The notes below the pieces were generated by a model, which did not search any database, was not told where the DNA came from, and was given only the letters and a program-made list of their open reading frames with translations. This document shows, piece after piece, positions 43,395 through 54,900 of a stretch of DNA of 64,000 bases. The position numbers and the translations under genes are program-made. How positions within the stretch are numbered: position 1 is the first letter of the stretch; the number at the start of each line of letters is the position of its first letter. The stretch covers positions 88,477 through 152,476 of the forward strand of contig JAUCBJ010007863.1 of NCBI GenBank assembly GCA_032718475.1. The letters run 5' to 3'. The stretch is from Nemertoderma westbladi (lineage: Eukaryota > Xenacoelomorpha > Nemertodermatida > Nemertodermatidae).

Positions 43395-45944
43395 ACATGC
43401 CTAACTAACTCGTTTATATGCCTAACTAACTAGTTTATATGCCTAACTAACTCGTTTATATGCCTAATTAACTAGTTTATATGCCTAAATAACTAGTTTA
43501 TATGCCTAACTAACTAGTTTATGTGCCTAATTAACTCGTTTATATACCTAACTAACTCGTTTATATGCCTAACTAACTAGCTTATATGCCTAACTCGCTT
43601 ACATGCCTAACTAACTCGTTTATATGCATAACTAACTAGTTTATATGCCTAAATAACTAGTTCATATGCCTAACTAACTCGTTTATATGCTTAACTAACT
43701 AGTTTATATGCCTAAATAACAAGTTTATATGCCTAACTAACTAGTTTATATGCCTAATTAACTCGTTTATATACCTAACTAACTCGTTTATATGCCTAAC
43801 TCGCTTACATGCGTAACCAACTCGTTTATATGCCTAACTAACTCGTTTATAGGCCTAACTAACTAGTTTATATGCGTAACTAACTCGTTTATATGCTTAA
43901 CTAACTAGTTTATATGCCTAATTAACTCGTTTATATGCCTAACTAACTAGTTTATATGCCTAATTAACTCGTTTATATACCTAACTAACTCGTTTATATG
44001 CCTAACTAACTCGTTTATAGGCCTAAATAACTAGTTTATATGCCTAACTAACTAGTTTATATGCCTAATTAACTCGTTTATATACCTAACTAACTCGTTT
44101 ATATGCCTAACTAACTAGTTTATATGCCTAACTCGCTTACATGCCTAACTAACTCGTTTATATGCTTAACTAACTAGTTTATATGCCTAATTAACTCGTT
44201 TATATGCCTAACTTGCTTACATGCCTAACTAACACGTTTATATGCCTAACTAATTAGTTTATATGCCTAATTAACTCGTTTATATACCTAACTAACTCGT
44301 TTATATGCCTAACTAACTAGTTTATATGCCTAACTCGCTTACATGCCTAACTAACTCGTTTATATGCTTAACTAACTAGTTTATATGCCTAATTAACTCG
44401 TTTATATGCCTAACTTGCTTACATGCCTAACTAACACGTTTATATGCCTAACTAATTAGTTTATATGCCTAATTAACTCGTTTATATACCTAACTAACTC
44501 GTTTATATGCCTAACTAACTAGTTTATATGCCTAATAACTCGTTTATATGCCTAACTAACTCGTTTATATGCTTAACTAACTAGTTTATATGCCTAATTA
44601 ACTCGTTTATATGCCTAACTTGCTTACATGCCTAACTAACACGTTTATATGCCTAACTAATTAGTTTATATGCCTAATTAACTCGTTTATATACCTAACT
44701 AACTCGTTTATATGCCTAACTAACTAGTTTATATGCCTAACTCGCTTACATGCCTAACTAACTCGTTTATATGCTTAACTAACTAGTTTATATGCCTAAT
44801 TAACTCGTTTATATGCCTAACTTGCTTACATGCCTAACTAACACGTTTATATGCCTAACTAATTAGTTTATATGCCTAATTAACTCGTTTATATGCCTAA
44901 CTTGCTTACATGCCTAACTAACACGTTTATATGCCTAACTAATTAGTTTATATGCCTAATTAACTCGTTTATATACCTAACTAACTCGTTTATATGCCTA
45001 ACTAACTAGTTTATATGCCTAACTCGCTTACATGCCTAACTAACTCGTTTATATGCTTAACTAACTAGTTTATATGCCTAATTAACTCGTTTATATACCT
45101 AACTAACTCGTTTATATGCCTAACTAACTAGTTTATATGCCTAACTAACTAGTTTATATGCCTAACTAACTCGTTTATATGCTAACTAACTAGTTTATAT
45201 GCCTAAATAACTAGTTTATATGCCTAACTAACTCGTTTATATGCCTAACTCTGCTTACATGCCTAACTAACACGTTTATATGCCTAACTAATTAGTTTAT
45301 ATGCCTAATTAACTCGTTTATATACCTAACTAACTCGTTTATATGCCTAACTAACTAGTTTATATGCCTAACTCGCTTACATGCCTAACTAACTCGTTTA
45401 TATGCCTAACTAACTAGTTTATATGCCTAATTAAATTGTTTATATACCTAACTAACTCGTTTATATGCCTAACTAACTAGTTTATATGCCTAACTAACTA
45501 GTTTATATGCCTAACTAACTCGTTTATATGCCTAACTCGCTTTACATGCCTAACTAACTCGTTTATATGCCTAACTAACTCGTTTATATGCCTAACTAAC
45601 TGTTTATATGCCTAACTAACTCGTTTATATGCCTAACTAACTAGTTTATATGCCTAATTAACTCGTTTATATACCTAACTAACTCGTTTATATGCCTAAC
45701 TAACTAGTTTATATGCCTAACTCGCTTACATGCCTAACTAACTCGTTTATATGCCTAACTAACTAGTTTATATGCCTAATTAACTCGTTTATATACCTAA
45801 CTAACTCGTTTATATGCCTAACTAACTAGTTTATATGCCTAACTCGCTTACATGCCTAACTAACTCGTTTATATGCTTAACTAACTAGTTTATATGCCTA
45901 ATTAACTCGTTTATATGCCTAACTTGCTTACATGCCTAACTAAC
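43395..45944. repeat. 21-bp minisatellite with higher-order blocks
   Basis: About 120 units. A marker variant (acttgcttacatg followed by taactaacacg and actaattag) recurs at about 44211, 44413, 44610, 44820, 44890 and 45910. This shows that blocks of roughly 200 bp have been duplicated as units. The same marker occurs at 22480 and 22804 on the far side of element B. Confidence 0.93.
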
Positions 45945-48156
45945 TTCAAATTCAAATTCAAATTCAAATTCAAATTCAAATTCGTATATTTCTTTCACTT
46001 ATAACTAAAACATACACGAATTGCACAGATTAACATAGTAAATATTGGCAGCAGAGGCGCAGGCAATAGCAGAGCTAGTGGAGCCAGGGCCAATGCGTAA
46101 GTCATAAGTGGGAGGAGGGGGGGGGGGGGGGTAGGAGGAGTGGGGGAGGAGGGGGTGGGGGGGGGGGGGGGGTGCGTTTTGTTGCTCAGATTAGGGTGAA
46201 TTTAATGAAGTGCTCATGGAGTACAGTATGCTGCAATTTAAGTAGTACCGAGGTGGATCATTTCAAACACAGGACGTTATGTCTTGAAAAATAAATGGGG
46301 TTATCGCATGGACGTTATGTCTTGAAAAATAAATGGGGTTATCGCATGGCGTATGTTGGAATAGAGTTATGTTATCAGAGATTTAAATATAATTTAGAAT
46401 ATGTCGTTTATATGCCTTTGAGAATGAGTTTTTAGAATTTTTGATCTTGATTTCAGAGGGAACCGAGTTCCAGATGGTTGGGCCCTGATAACGGATAGAG
46501 CATTGGGAGGAATCTAATCTAACTAAAGGGACGATGAAGCCAAAAGAGGCAGCTAAGCGGGTAGAATATCCATGAGAGATTTTTTTAAATAATTTACCGA
46601 TGGGGGAGGTTGGAAGAATAGTGTTATTATTTGCGTCGTACATAAGTAAGGCGGTTTGATGTTTGTATAGAAGGTCAATGGGTAAAATAGATAACGATTT
46701 GTAAATAGGGTTGGATGATGAACGGCTGTGAGAAAATGTAATACAACGAATTATTTTATTAATTTTGGTACGTAGGGGTTTAAGCGTAGAAGAATGGGTT
46801 TTTCCCCAAATTAAGATACCATATAATAGATAGGGGTGGATAAGGGAAAAATATAGTTGGCGTAAGATATTTAATGGAAAAATGTATCTGAGTTTATAGA
46901 ATAAACCACCGGTTTTGGAGATTTTTTTAATTATTGAATTAATATGTGACTTCCAGCAAAGTTTATTATCAACCGAAATACCTAAAAATTTTGTTGAGAT
47001 TTTAAAATCGATAAGAGTATTATTTATTTGAATTTTAAGATCTGTGGGGTTAAAACGTTTGTTAGAAAGGATAGTATATTCAGTTTTGGTTAGATTTAAG
47101 GAGAGTTTGTTATCAGACAGCCAATCAGAGAGGGTGTTGAGTTCAGAGTTAACAAAGTCGCTTAGTAGAGGTAAGTTCGAACCAGTGGCGTATAGAGTAG
47201 TGTCATCGGCAAAGAGCGTAGTGAAAAGTCGGGTAGCGTTTGGGAGGTCGTTAATGTAAAGGAGGAATAGGAGGGGGGACAAGGTGGCGCCTTGAGGGAC
47301 GCCGGTGTTTAGAGGAAGGTAGGAGGATGTATTATTTCCAATAGAAACGCATTGGGTGCGAGCAGAGAGATAGCTGGAAAATAATTGTAGTGGTAGGCCG
47401 CGGATACCATAGCAGGAGAGTTTTTGGAGAAGTATATCGTGGTTAATTGTGTCGAACGCTTTTTTTAGATCAATATATATTACACAGGAATAATTTTTAT
47501 TGTCGAGGTACTGGTGTAAATTTTCAATGACGGATAGTAGGGCATGAGAGGTGGTAGTCTTGGGGCGGAAACCATATTGGCAGGATGAAAGGATCGAGAA
47601 TTTATGTATGTAGGAGAGAAGCTGCGAGTTAATTAATTGTTCAAAAATTTTACTAAGAATTGGCAAGAGAGAGATGGGACGGTAATTATTTCGATCGCAG
47701 TGTTCACCTGATTTAAAAACTGGGATAACTTTGGCTTTTTTTAAAGTGTCCGGGAAAAAACCGTGGGAAATAGATATATTAAATAGATAACTTAGGATAT
47801 GAGATAATTGCTTAGCAGCTAGAATAAGTAAGCGAGTTGGAAAAGGGTCATTGGAGGCAGTGTGTGGGTCTAGTTGTAGTAGTTTATATTCAACTTCAAT
47901 AGGACAGGTTTCGATTAACGAGAAAGAATTGCGAGGTGGATTTATGTGGCGAGTTGGTCTGCGTGGTGAAGAGGGAATTGTACTAGCTAGTGATTGGCCA
48001 ATAGTGGAAAAGTGTTGATTGAATAGATCTGCTATAGAAGTTGGGTCAGTAATTGTTTCAGTAGAAAGATCAGTTTTAACAGTGAGTTTAGTTGGGAGTT
48101 TGGAGGAGTTGTTTCTATTTAGCGCCGAATTTATTATAATCCAGGTTTTTATGCCT
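45945..48156 (-). mobile_element. CR1/Jockey-like LINE, 5'-truncated
   Basis: It lies in the 21-bp array with a probable 5-bp duplication CTAAC (45940-45944 and 48157-48161). Its 3' end on the minus strand is a TTTGAA-repeat tail (ttcaaattcaaa on the plus strand at 45945-45983). Between the tail and the stop codon are G homopolymer runs (about 46117-46172) and a two-copy direct repeat (about 46270-46347). Confidence 0.88.
46383..48155 (-). CDS. Reverse transcriptase of a CR1/Jockey-like LINE (N-terminally truncated)
   Basis: About 590 residues, read without a stop from the truncation point. Landmarks are DPHTASNDPFPTRLL, DTLKKAKVIPVFKSGEHCDR with NNYRPISLLPILSKIFEQL, YGFRPKTTTSHALLS, CVIYIDLKKAFDTINHDILL, NTGVPQGATLSPLLF, and the FADDTTLY active site. 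The C-terminus ends with IKIKNSKNSFSKAYKRHIL, the CR1/Jockey-type tail. The endonuclease and any ORF1 are missing. The intact frame suggests a fairly young copy that was dead on arrival. Confidence 0.88.
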   Translation of the reverse strand, partial: GIKTWIIINSALNRNNSSKLPTKLTVKTDLSTETITDPTSIADLFNQHFSTIGQSLASTIPSSPRRPTRHINPPRNSFSLIETCPIEVEYKLLQLDPHTASNDPFPTRLLILAAKQLSHILSYLFNISISHGFFPDTLKKAKVIPVFKSGEHCDRNNYRPISLLPILSKIFEQLINSQLLSYIHKFSILSSCQYGFRPKTTTSHALLSVIENLHQYLDNKNYSCVIYIDLKKAFDTINHDILLQKLSCYGIRGLPLQLFSSYLSARTQCVSIGNNTSSYLPLNTGVPQGATLSPLLFLLYINDLPNATRLFTTLFADDTTLYATGSNLPLLSDFVNSELNTLSDWLSDNKLSLNLTKTEYTILSNKRFNPTDLKIQINNTLIDFKISTKFLGISVDNKLCWKSHINSIIKKISKTGGLFYKLRYIFPLNILRQLYFSLIHPYLLYGILIWGKTHSSTLKPLRTKINKIIRCITFSHSRSSSNPIYKSLSILPIDLLYKHQTALLMYDANNNTILPTSPIGKLFKKISHGYSTRLAASFGFIVPLVRLDSSQCSIRYQGPTIWNSVPSEIKIKNSKNSFSKAYKRHILNYI

Positions 48157-48800
48157 CTAACACGTTTATATGCCTAACTAATTAGTTTATATGCCTAATT
48201 AACTCGTTTATATACCTAACTAACTCGTTTATATGCCTAACTAACTAGTTTATATGCCTAACTCGCTTACATGCCTAACTAACTCGTTTATATGCCTAAC
48301 TAACTAGTTTATATGCCTAATTAAATTGTTTATATACCTAACTAACTCGTTTATATGCCTAACTAACTAGTTTATATGCCTAACTAACTAGTTTATATGC
48401 CTAACTAACTCGTTTATATGCCTAACTCGCTTACATGCCTAACTAACTCGTTTATATGCCTAACTAACTAGTTTATATGCCTAATTAACTCGTTTATATA
48501 CCTAACTAATTCATTTATATGCCTAACTAACTAGTTTATATGCTTAACTAACTTGTTTATATGCCTAATTAACTCGTTTAGATGCCTAACTCGCTTACAT
48601 GCCTAACTAACTCGTTTATATGCCTAAATAACTAGTTTATATGCCTAACTAACTAGTTTATATGCCTAATTAACTCGTTTATATGCCTAATTAACTCTTT
48701 TATATGACTAACTAACTAGTTTATATGCGTAACTAACTCGTTTATATGCCTAAATGACTCGTTTATATGCCTAAATAACTAGTTTATATGCCTAACTTAC
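48157..48800. repeat. 21-bp minisatellite starting at a splice donor
   Basis: The proximal end of the array. On the minus strand the intron starts GTAAGTTAGGCATATAAAC immediately after the exon at 48801-49013. The repeat unit is GTTAGTTAGGCATATAAACGA, one base different over the shared stretch. The array therefore begins at the first base of the intron. Confidence 0.96.
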
Positions 48801-49013
48801 TTGAAGATATCAGCCTGTAACATCACGTGATCGGCACCTTTCAGTTTTCCGAATAAGTTGAGATGTTCCAGAACAGACATGTCGTCATAGAGAAGGGTCT
48901 CCTGAGGGCAGACGCCAAGAGTTCGGTATACGTCCTGGGTGTCTGATAGGATGTTGGCGTCATAATGGAAGGCTGTACCGTGGGTGGGAGGTAGAACTCC
49001 AGTGAGCATAGCC
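48801..49013 (-). CDS. ABCA exon: NBD1 between Walker A and signature
   Basis: The exon reads AMLTGVLPPTHGTAFHYD, then LGVCPQETLLYDDMSVLEHL. The CPQ is the Q-loop that couples ATP to the membrane domain, and LPPTxGTA is the usual ABCA segment after the P-loop helix. It is 213 nt, entering and leaving in phase 2. The 3' splice site is attcttacag|GG and the 5' splice site TTCAA|GTAAGT. The intron downstream is the longest in the window, about 28.1 kb, and its 21-bp minisatellite begins with the donor itself (GTAAGTTAGGCATATAAAC). Confidence 0.95.
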
Positions 49014-49252
49014 CTGTAAGAATAGTCATAGAGGAGAGTAAAGTTCGTTCATTTAGTAAGCACTACTGGAGGAGGTTGGGGCATCGATACCAAAATATTC
49101 ACTCTACCATTTCGTATCTAGATCCTTGTGACAAAAGAGTTTTGACGATGATAGTTTCCTTAGTAGTTCTTCTATATAAAGATGGTATTTCTCTCGCGTA
49201 GCAATAAAATAAATAGTTGGGGTTCCCAACTTTATTAATAGTAGCTTTTCAA
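49014..49252. other. Intron sequence without recognised gene
   Basis: Unique intron carrying the polypyrimidine tract of the 3' splice site at 49014. No gene or element recognised. Confidence 0.5.
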
Positions 49253-49910
49253 GAATTACCATGTGGTCTGAACCGATTAGGATGTGGTGTGACACGATTA
49301 GGATGTGGTCTGAACCGATTAGGATGTGGTGTGAACCGATTAGGATGTGGTGTGACCCGATTAGGATGTGGTGTGAACTGATTAGGATGTTGTGTGAACA
49401 GATTAGGATGTGATGTGAACTGATTAGGATGTGGTGTGAACCGATTAGGATGGGGTGTGAACCGATTAGGATGTGGTGTGAACCGATTAGGATGTGGTGT
49501 GAACCGATTAGGATGTGGTGTGACACGATTAGGATGTGGTGTGACACGATTAGGATGTGGTGTGACACGATTAGGATGTGGTGTGAACTGATTAGGATGT
49601 GGTGTGAACCGATTAGGATGTGGTGTGACACGATTAGGATGTGGTGTGAACCGATTAGGATGTGGTGTGACACGATTAGGATGTGGTCTGAACCGATTAG
49701 GATGTGGTGTGAACCGATTAGGATGTGGTGTGACCCGATTAGGATGTGGTGTGAACTGATTAGGATGTTGTGTGAACAGATTAGGATGTGATGTGAACTG
49801 ATTAGGATGTGGTGTGAACCGATTAGGATGTGGTGTGAACCGATTAGGATGTGGTGTGAACCGATTAGGATGTGGTGTGACGCGATTAGGATGTGGTGTG
49901 AGGATGTGGT
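49253..49910. repeat. Second 21-bp minisatellite, left part
   Basis: About 31 units of aggatgtggtgtgaaccgatt with variants gacacg, gaactg, gacccg and gatctg. Unrelated in sequence to the ctcgtttatatgcc array. It does not abut an exon: 240 bases of unique sequence separate it from the 3' splice site. Confidence 0.95.
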
Positions 49911-51893
49911 CCTGTATACCCTCGAAACAGGAAAAGGGCCCCCTGGACTGACAACAAAATTCAGAAGTGCCGAAATGACCTTCATAAGGCGCAGAAAGAG
50001 TCCCGACTCAAACAGACTACAGCGGCCAAGAATGCAGTTAAAGCTGCATCTAGGTCCCTGAACAGGCAGTACTCTGTTAATCTGCAGGAACTAATAAACC
50101 AACAGGTTGATGCCATCAATGATGCTGACGACAGCAGGCAATCATCCCAGGCATGGAAATCGATCAATCTGCTTACTGGGCGGAAAAGTCAACCAACCAC
50201 CAAGGTTAAGGCTGAATCACCAGCCGATCGCCTCAATGGTTGGAAAGCCCACTTTGAAAAGCTCCTCAATAATGACAGGGTATTGCCTGATAACTTTATA
50301 GAAGTAAAAGTGTCTGAGTCTGTACTCCCAGATATTCCCATTGGCGATATCTCCTTTGCAGAAGTGAAGGCTGCTGCAAAGAGCATTAAGACCAATCGTG
50401 CCAGTGGAGTAGATGGTGTTCCCCCTGAGGTCTTTAAAATACCTGAGTGTTTAAAGCTCATCTATCCCATCATAGTAGACATGTACCGTACAACAAGAGT
50501 CCCACAAGAAATGAAAACAAATAAGTTGGTGCCAGTTCCCAAGAAGGGCAACCTAACACTCTATGGTTCTTTTCGGGGAATCTCATTGATCTCGATTGCT
50601 GCAAAACTATACAATAGAATTCTATTAAATCGCATCAGGGATCCCATTGAGAGACTGCTACGTGGAAATCAGAATGGGTTCCGTAAAGGTCGTGGGACCA
50701 TGGAGCCCATTTTGGCACTTAGAAGGATAATTGAAGAGTTATCAAAAAAGAAAGACAGGCATCTGGCTTTTATCTTTGTTGACTTCTTCAAGGCCTTTGA
50801 TTCAGTCTCTCGCTCACGTATGTTCAGCATACTTTCATTATATGGGATTCCTGATGAAATTATTGCAGCAATCAGATCAGTATACGATGGTTCGACAACA
50901 TTTGTGTCCACTGTTGACGGTGACACAGAACCATTTGAAGTGTTATGGGGCGTCCTCCAAGGAGACACACTTGCACCATTCTTGTTCATTATTGTGGTTG
51001 ACTATGTTCTACGCATGTCCTTAGATCATCATAATGATGATGGGGTGATGATAACTCCACCTACTGGCTCCAGAAGTCGAGGAAATCCTGCTAAGTACCT
51101 AACTGATCTAGACTTTGCTGATGACTTAGGAGTACTCTCAGAATCATTAGAGGGAGCCCAGCGGCTCCTCAGCTCATTAGAACATGCTGCTTCTAGTATT
51201 GGTCTTTTTATTAACTCCAGAAAGACCAAAATTCTGACAGTTAACTTTGAAAGTCCTCAGCAAGTCTCTGATCGGATGAGCATAAGCTCAAAGGATGGTA
51301 TGCTTGAGCATGTGGACGACTTCTGTTACCTGGGATCATGGATCCGGAAGTCAGGTGAGGACCTTCGAATACGTAAGGGAAAGGCATGGGCAGCCTTGAA
51401 TAGGCTTTCCAGGATTTGGAAGTCACGTAGAATTAATCAGAAACTTAAGGTCCGATTATTTAGAGCAGCAGTAGTTCCAGTACTCCTCTACGGGAGTCCA
51501 TGCTGGGCTCTAACTGCTGAGGACACCAAATCTCTGGATGGCACATTCACAAGAATGCTACGCCGGGTACATTGTGTCAAGTACAATGCACACATCTCCA
51601 ACCAGACACTATATAACATTGGAGGTGTCTCATTGGTTCCCCCAAGCTTGACACTAGAACAAAATCGCCTCCGCTTTGCAGGACATTGCTTTCGCCGTGA
51701 GGACCAGCCAGTGCATAATCTTGTACTTTGGCAGCCTCATGGAGTGAATAAGCATGGTGGACAGCCCATGACTTTCTTGAGACGCATCTTAAAGGACACT
51801 GGCCTTAAAGATGCGGATGATCTAGCAAATGTCATGGGTGATAGGGAGTTGTGGCGGTGCAATTTTGTTGACAAGCCGGCACAGCATTCTTAA
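49911..51893 (+). CDS. RTE-like reverse transcriptase (N-terminally truncated)
   Basis: Open from the insertion boundary to the stop, 660 residues; the ATG at 50283 is internal. It begins in the linker after the endonuclease (NKIQKCRNDLHKAQKESRLK). RT motifs follow: KTNRASGVDGVPPEVFK, NGFRKGRGTMEPILALRRII, FIFVDFFKAFDSVSRSRM, GVLQGDTLAPFLF and the FADDLGVL active site. The C-terminal region has LRFAGHCFRREDQPVHNLVL, similar to the LINE remnant at 4211-4691. The RTE-like placement rests on the GFRKGRGT and FVDFFKAFD motifs. Confidence 0.9.
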   Translation, partial: PVYPRNRKRAPWTDNKIQKCRNDLHKAQKESRLKQTTAAKNAVKAASRSLNRQYSVNLQELINQQVDAINDADDSRQSSQAWKSINLLTGRKSQPTTKVKAESPADRLNGWKAHFEKLLNNDRVLPDNFIEVKVSESVLPDIPIGDISFAEVKAAAKSIKTNRASGVDGVPPEVFKIPECLKLIYPIIVDMYRTTRVPQEMKTNKLVPVPKKGNLTLYGSFRGISLISIAAKLYNRILLNRIRDPIERLLRGNQNGFRKGRGTMEPILALRRIIEELSKKKDRHLAFIFVDFFKAFDSVSRSRMFSILSLYGIPDEIIAAIRSVYDGSTTFVSTVDGDTEPFEVLWGVLQGDTLAPFLFIIVVDYVLRMSLDHHNDDGVMITPPTGSRSRGNPAKYLTDLDFADDLGVLSESLEGAQRLLSSLEHAASSIGLFINSRKTKILTVNFESPQQVSDRMSISSKDGMLEHVDDFCYLGSWIRKSGEDLRIRKGKAWAALNRLSRIWKSRRINQKLKVRLFRAAVVPVLLYGSPCWALTAEDTKSLDGTFTRMLRRVHCVKYNAHISNQTLYNIGGVSLVPPSLTLEQNRLRFAGHCFRREDQPVHNLVLWQPHGVNKHGGQPMTFLRRILKDTGLKDADDLANVMGDRELWRCNFVDKPAQHS

Positions 51894-51936
51894 AAATGCA
51901 GCTGCAATGCAGCATGCCGATCCTAGTAGTAGTAGT
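49911..51936 (+). mobile_element. RTE-like LINE, longer 3' copy
   Basis: Inserted in the second 21-bp array with a probable 10-bp duplication aggatgtggt (49901-49910 and 51937-51946), 5'-truncated, with a TAG-repeat tail. Where they overlap it matches the copy at 42394-43394 with only scattered base differences, so both derive from a recently active source. Confidence 0.92.
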
Positions 51937-54900
51937 AGGATGTGGTGTGACACGATTAGGATGTGGTGTGAACTGATTAGGATGTGGTGTGAACTGATTA
52001 GGATGTGGTCTGAACCGATTAGGATGTGGTGTGACGCGATTAGGATGTGGTGTGACACGATTAGGATGTGGTGTGACACAATTAGGATGTGGTGTGACAC
52101 GATTAGGATGTGGTGTGACGCGATTAGGATGAGGTGTGAACTGATTAGGATGTGGTGTGACACGATTAGGATGTGGTGTGACACGATTAGGATGTGGTGT
52201 GAACTGATTAGGATGTGGTGTGAACCGATTAGGATGTGGTGTGACACGATTAGGATGTGGTGTGAACCGATTAGGATGTGGTGTGACGCGATTTGGATGT
52301 GGTGTGACACAATTAGGATGGTGTGTGACCCGATTAGGATGTGGTGTGAACCGATTAGGATGTGGTGTGAACTGATTAGGATGTGGTGTGAACCGATTAG
52401 GATGTGGTGTGACCCGATTAGGATGTGGTGTGACCCGATTAGGATGTGGTGTGAACTGATTAGGATGAGGTGTGAACTGATTAGGATGTGGTGTGAACTG
52501 ATTAGGATGTGGTGTGAACTGATTAGGATGTGGTGTGACACGATTAGGATGTGGTGTGACACGATTAGGATGTGTTGTGAACCGATTAGGATGTGGTGTG
52601 ACACGATTAGGATGTGGTGTGACACGATTAGGATGTGGTGTGAACTGATTAGGATGTGGTGTGAACCGATTAGGATGTGGTGTGAACCGATTAGGATGTG
52701 GTGTGAACTGATTAGGATGTGGTGTGACACGATTAGGATGTGGTGTGAACCGATTAGGATGTGGTGTGAACTGATTAGGATGTGGTGTGACACGATTAGG
52801 ATGTGGTGTGACACGATTAGGATGTGGTGTGAACTGATTAGGATGTGGTGTGACACGATTAGGATGTGGTGTGACACGATTAGGATGTGGTGTGAACCGA
52901 TTAGGATGTGGTGTGACACGATTAGGATGTGGTGTGAACTGATTAGGATGTGGTGTGACACGATTAGGATGAGGTGTGAACCGATTAGGATGTGGTGTGA
53001 CACGATTAGGATGTGGTGTGAACTGATTAGGATGTGGTGTGACACGATTAGGATGTGGTGTGAACTGATTAGGATGTGGTGTGAACTGATTAGGATGTGG
53101 TGTGAACTGATTAGGATGTGGTGTGAACTGATTAGAATGTGGTGTGAACCGATTAGGATGTGGTGTGACACGATTAGGATGTGGTGTGAACTGATTAGGA
53201 TGTGGTGTGAACTGATTAGGATGTGGTGTGACACGACTAGGATGTGGTGTGAACCGATTAGGATGTGGTGTGACACGATTAGGATGTGGTGTGAACCGAT
53301 TAGGATGTGGTGTGAACCGATTAGGATGTGGTGTGACACGATTAGGATGTGGTGTGAACTGATTTGGATGTGGTGTGAACTGAATAGGATGTGGTGTGAA
53401 CCGATTAGGATGTGGTGTGAACTGATTAGGATGTGGTGTGAACCGATTAGGATGAGGTGTGAACTGATTAGGATGTGGTGTGACACGATTAGGATGTGGT
53501 GTGACACGATTAGGATGTGGTGTGAACTGATTAGGATGTGGTGTGAACCGATTAGGATGTGGTGTGACACGATTAGGATGTGGTGTGAACCGATTAGGAT
53601 GTGGTGTGACGCGATTGGGATGTGGTGTGACACAATTAGGATGTGGTGTGACGCGATTGGGATGTGGTGTGACCCGTAGGATGTGGTGTGACACGATTAG
53701 GATGTGGTGTGAACCGATTAGGATGTGGTGTGACACTGATTAGGATGTGGTGTGAACTGATTAGGATGTGGTGTGACACCGATTAGGATGTGGTGTGGCC
53801 CGATTAGGATGTGGTGTGACACGATTAGGATGTGGTGTGACACGATTAGGATGTGGTGTGAACTGATTAGGATGTGGTGTGACACGATTAGGATGTGGTG
53901 TGACACGATTAGGATGTGGTGTGACACGATTAGGATGTGGTGTGAACTGATTAGGATGTGGTATGACACGATTAGGATGTGGTGTGACACGATTAGGATG
54001 TGGTGTGAACTGATTAGGATGTGGTGTAAACTGATTAGGATGTGATGTGACCCGATTAGGATGTGGTGTGACCCGATTAGGATGTGGTGTGAACTGATTA
54101 GGATGAGGTGTGACACGATTAGGATGTGGTGTGAACTGATTAGGATGTGGTGTGAACTGAATAGGATGGGGTGTGACACGATTATGATGTGGTGTGAACC
54201 GATTACCATGTGATCTGACCCGATTAGGATGTGGTATGACCCGTAGGATGTGGTGTGACCCGATTAGGATGGTGTGTGGCCCGATTAGGATGTGGTGTGA
54301 ACCGATAAGGATGTGGTGTGAACCGATTAGGATGTGGTGTGACACGATTAGGATGTGGTGTGAACTGATTAGGATGTGGTGTCAACTGATTAGGATGTGG
54401 TGTGGCCCGATTATGATGTGGTGTGAACCGATTACCATGTGGTCTGACCCGATTAGGATGTGGTATGACCCGTAGGATGTGGTGTGACCCGATTAGGATG
54501 GTGTGTGACCAGATTAGGATGTGGTGTGAACCGATTAGGATGTGGTGTGACACGATTAGGATGTGGTGTGAACCGATTAGGATGTGGTGTGAACCGATTA
54601 GGATATGGTGTGAACCGATTAGGATGTGGTGTGTCACGATTAGGATGTGGTGTGACACGATTAGGATGTGGTGTGACACGATTATGATGTGGTGTGAACC
54701 GATTACCATGTGGTCTGACCCGATTAGGATGTGGTATGACCCGTAGGATGTGGTGTGACCCGATTAGGATGGTGTGTGACCCGATTATGATGTGGTGTGA
54801 ACCGATTAGGATGTGGTGTGACACGATTAGGATGTGGTGTAAACCGATTAGGATGTGATGTGACCCGATTAGGATGTGGTGTGAACTGATTAGGATGTGG

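Noticed and set aside
51822-53736. Open frames of over 600 codons on both strands
   Set aside because: They are a by-product of a 21-bp unit with no stop in several frames; both strands are open at once and the protein is a bare heptad repeat.
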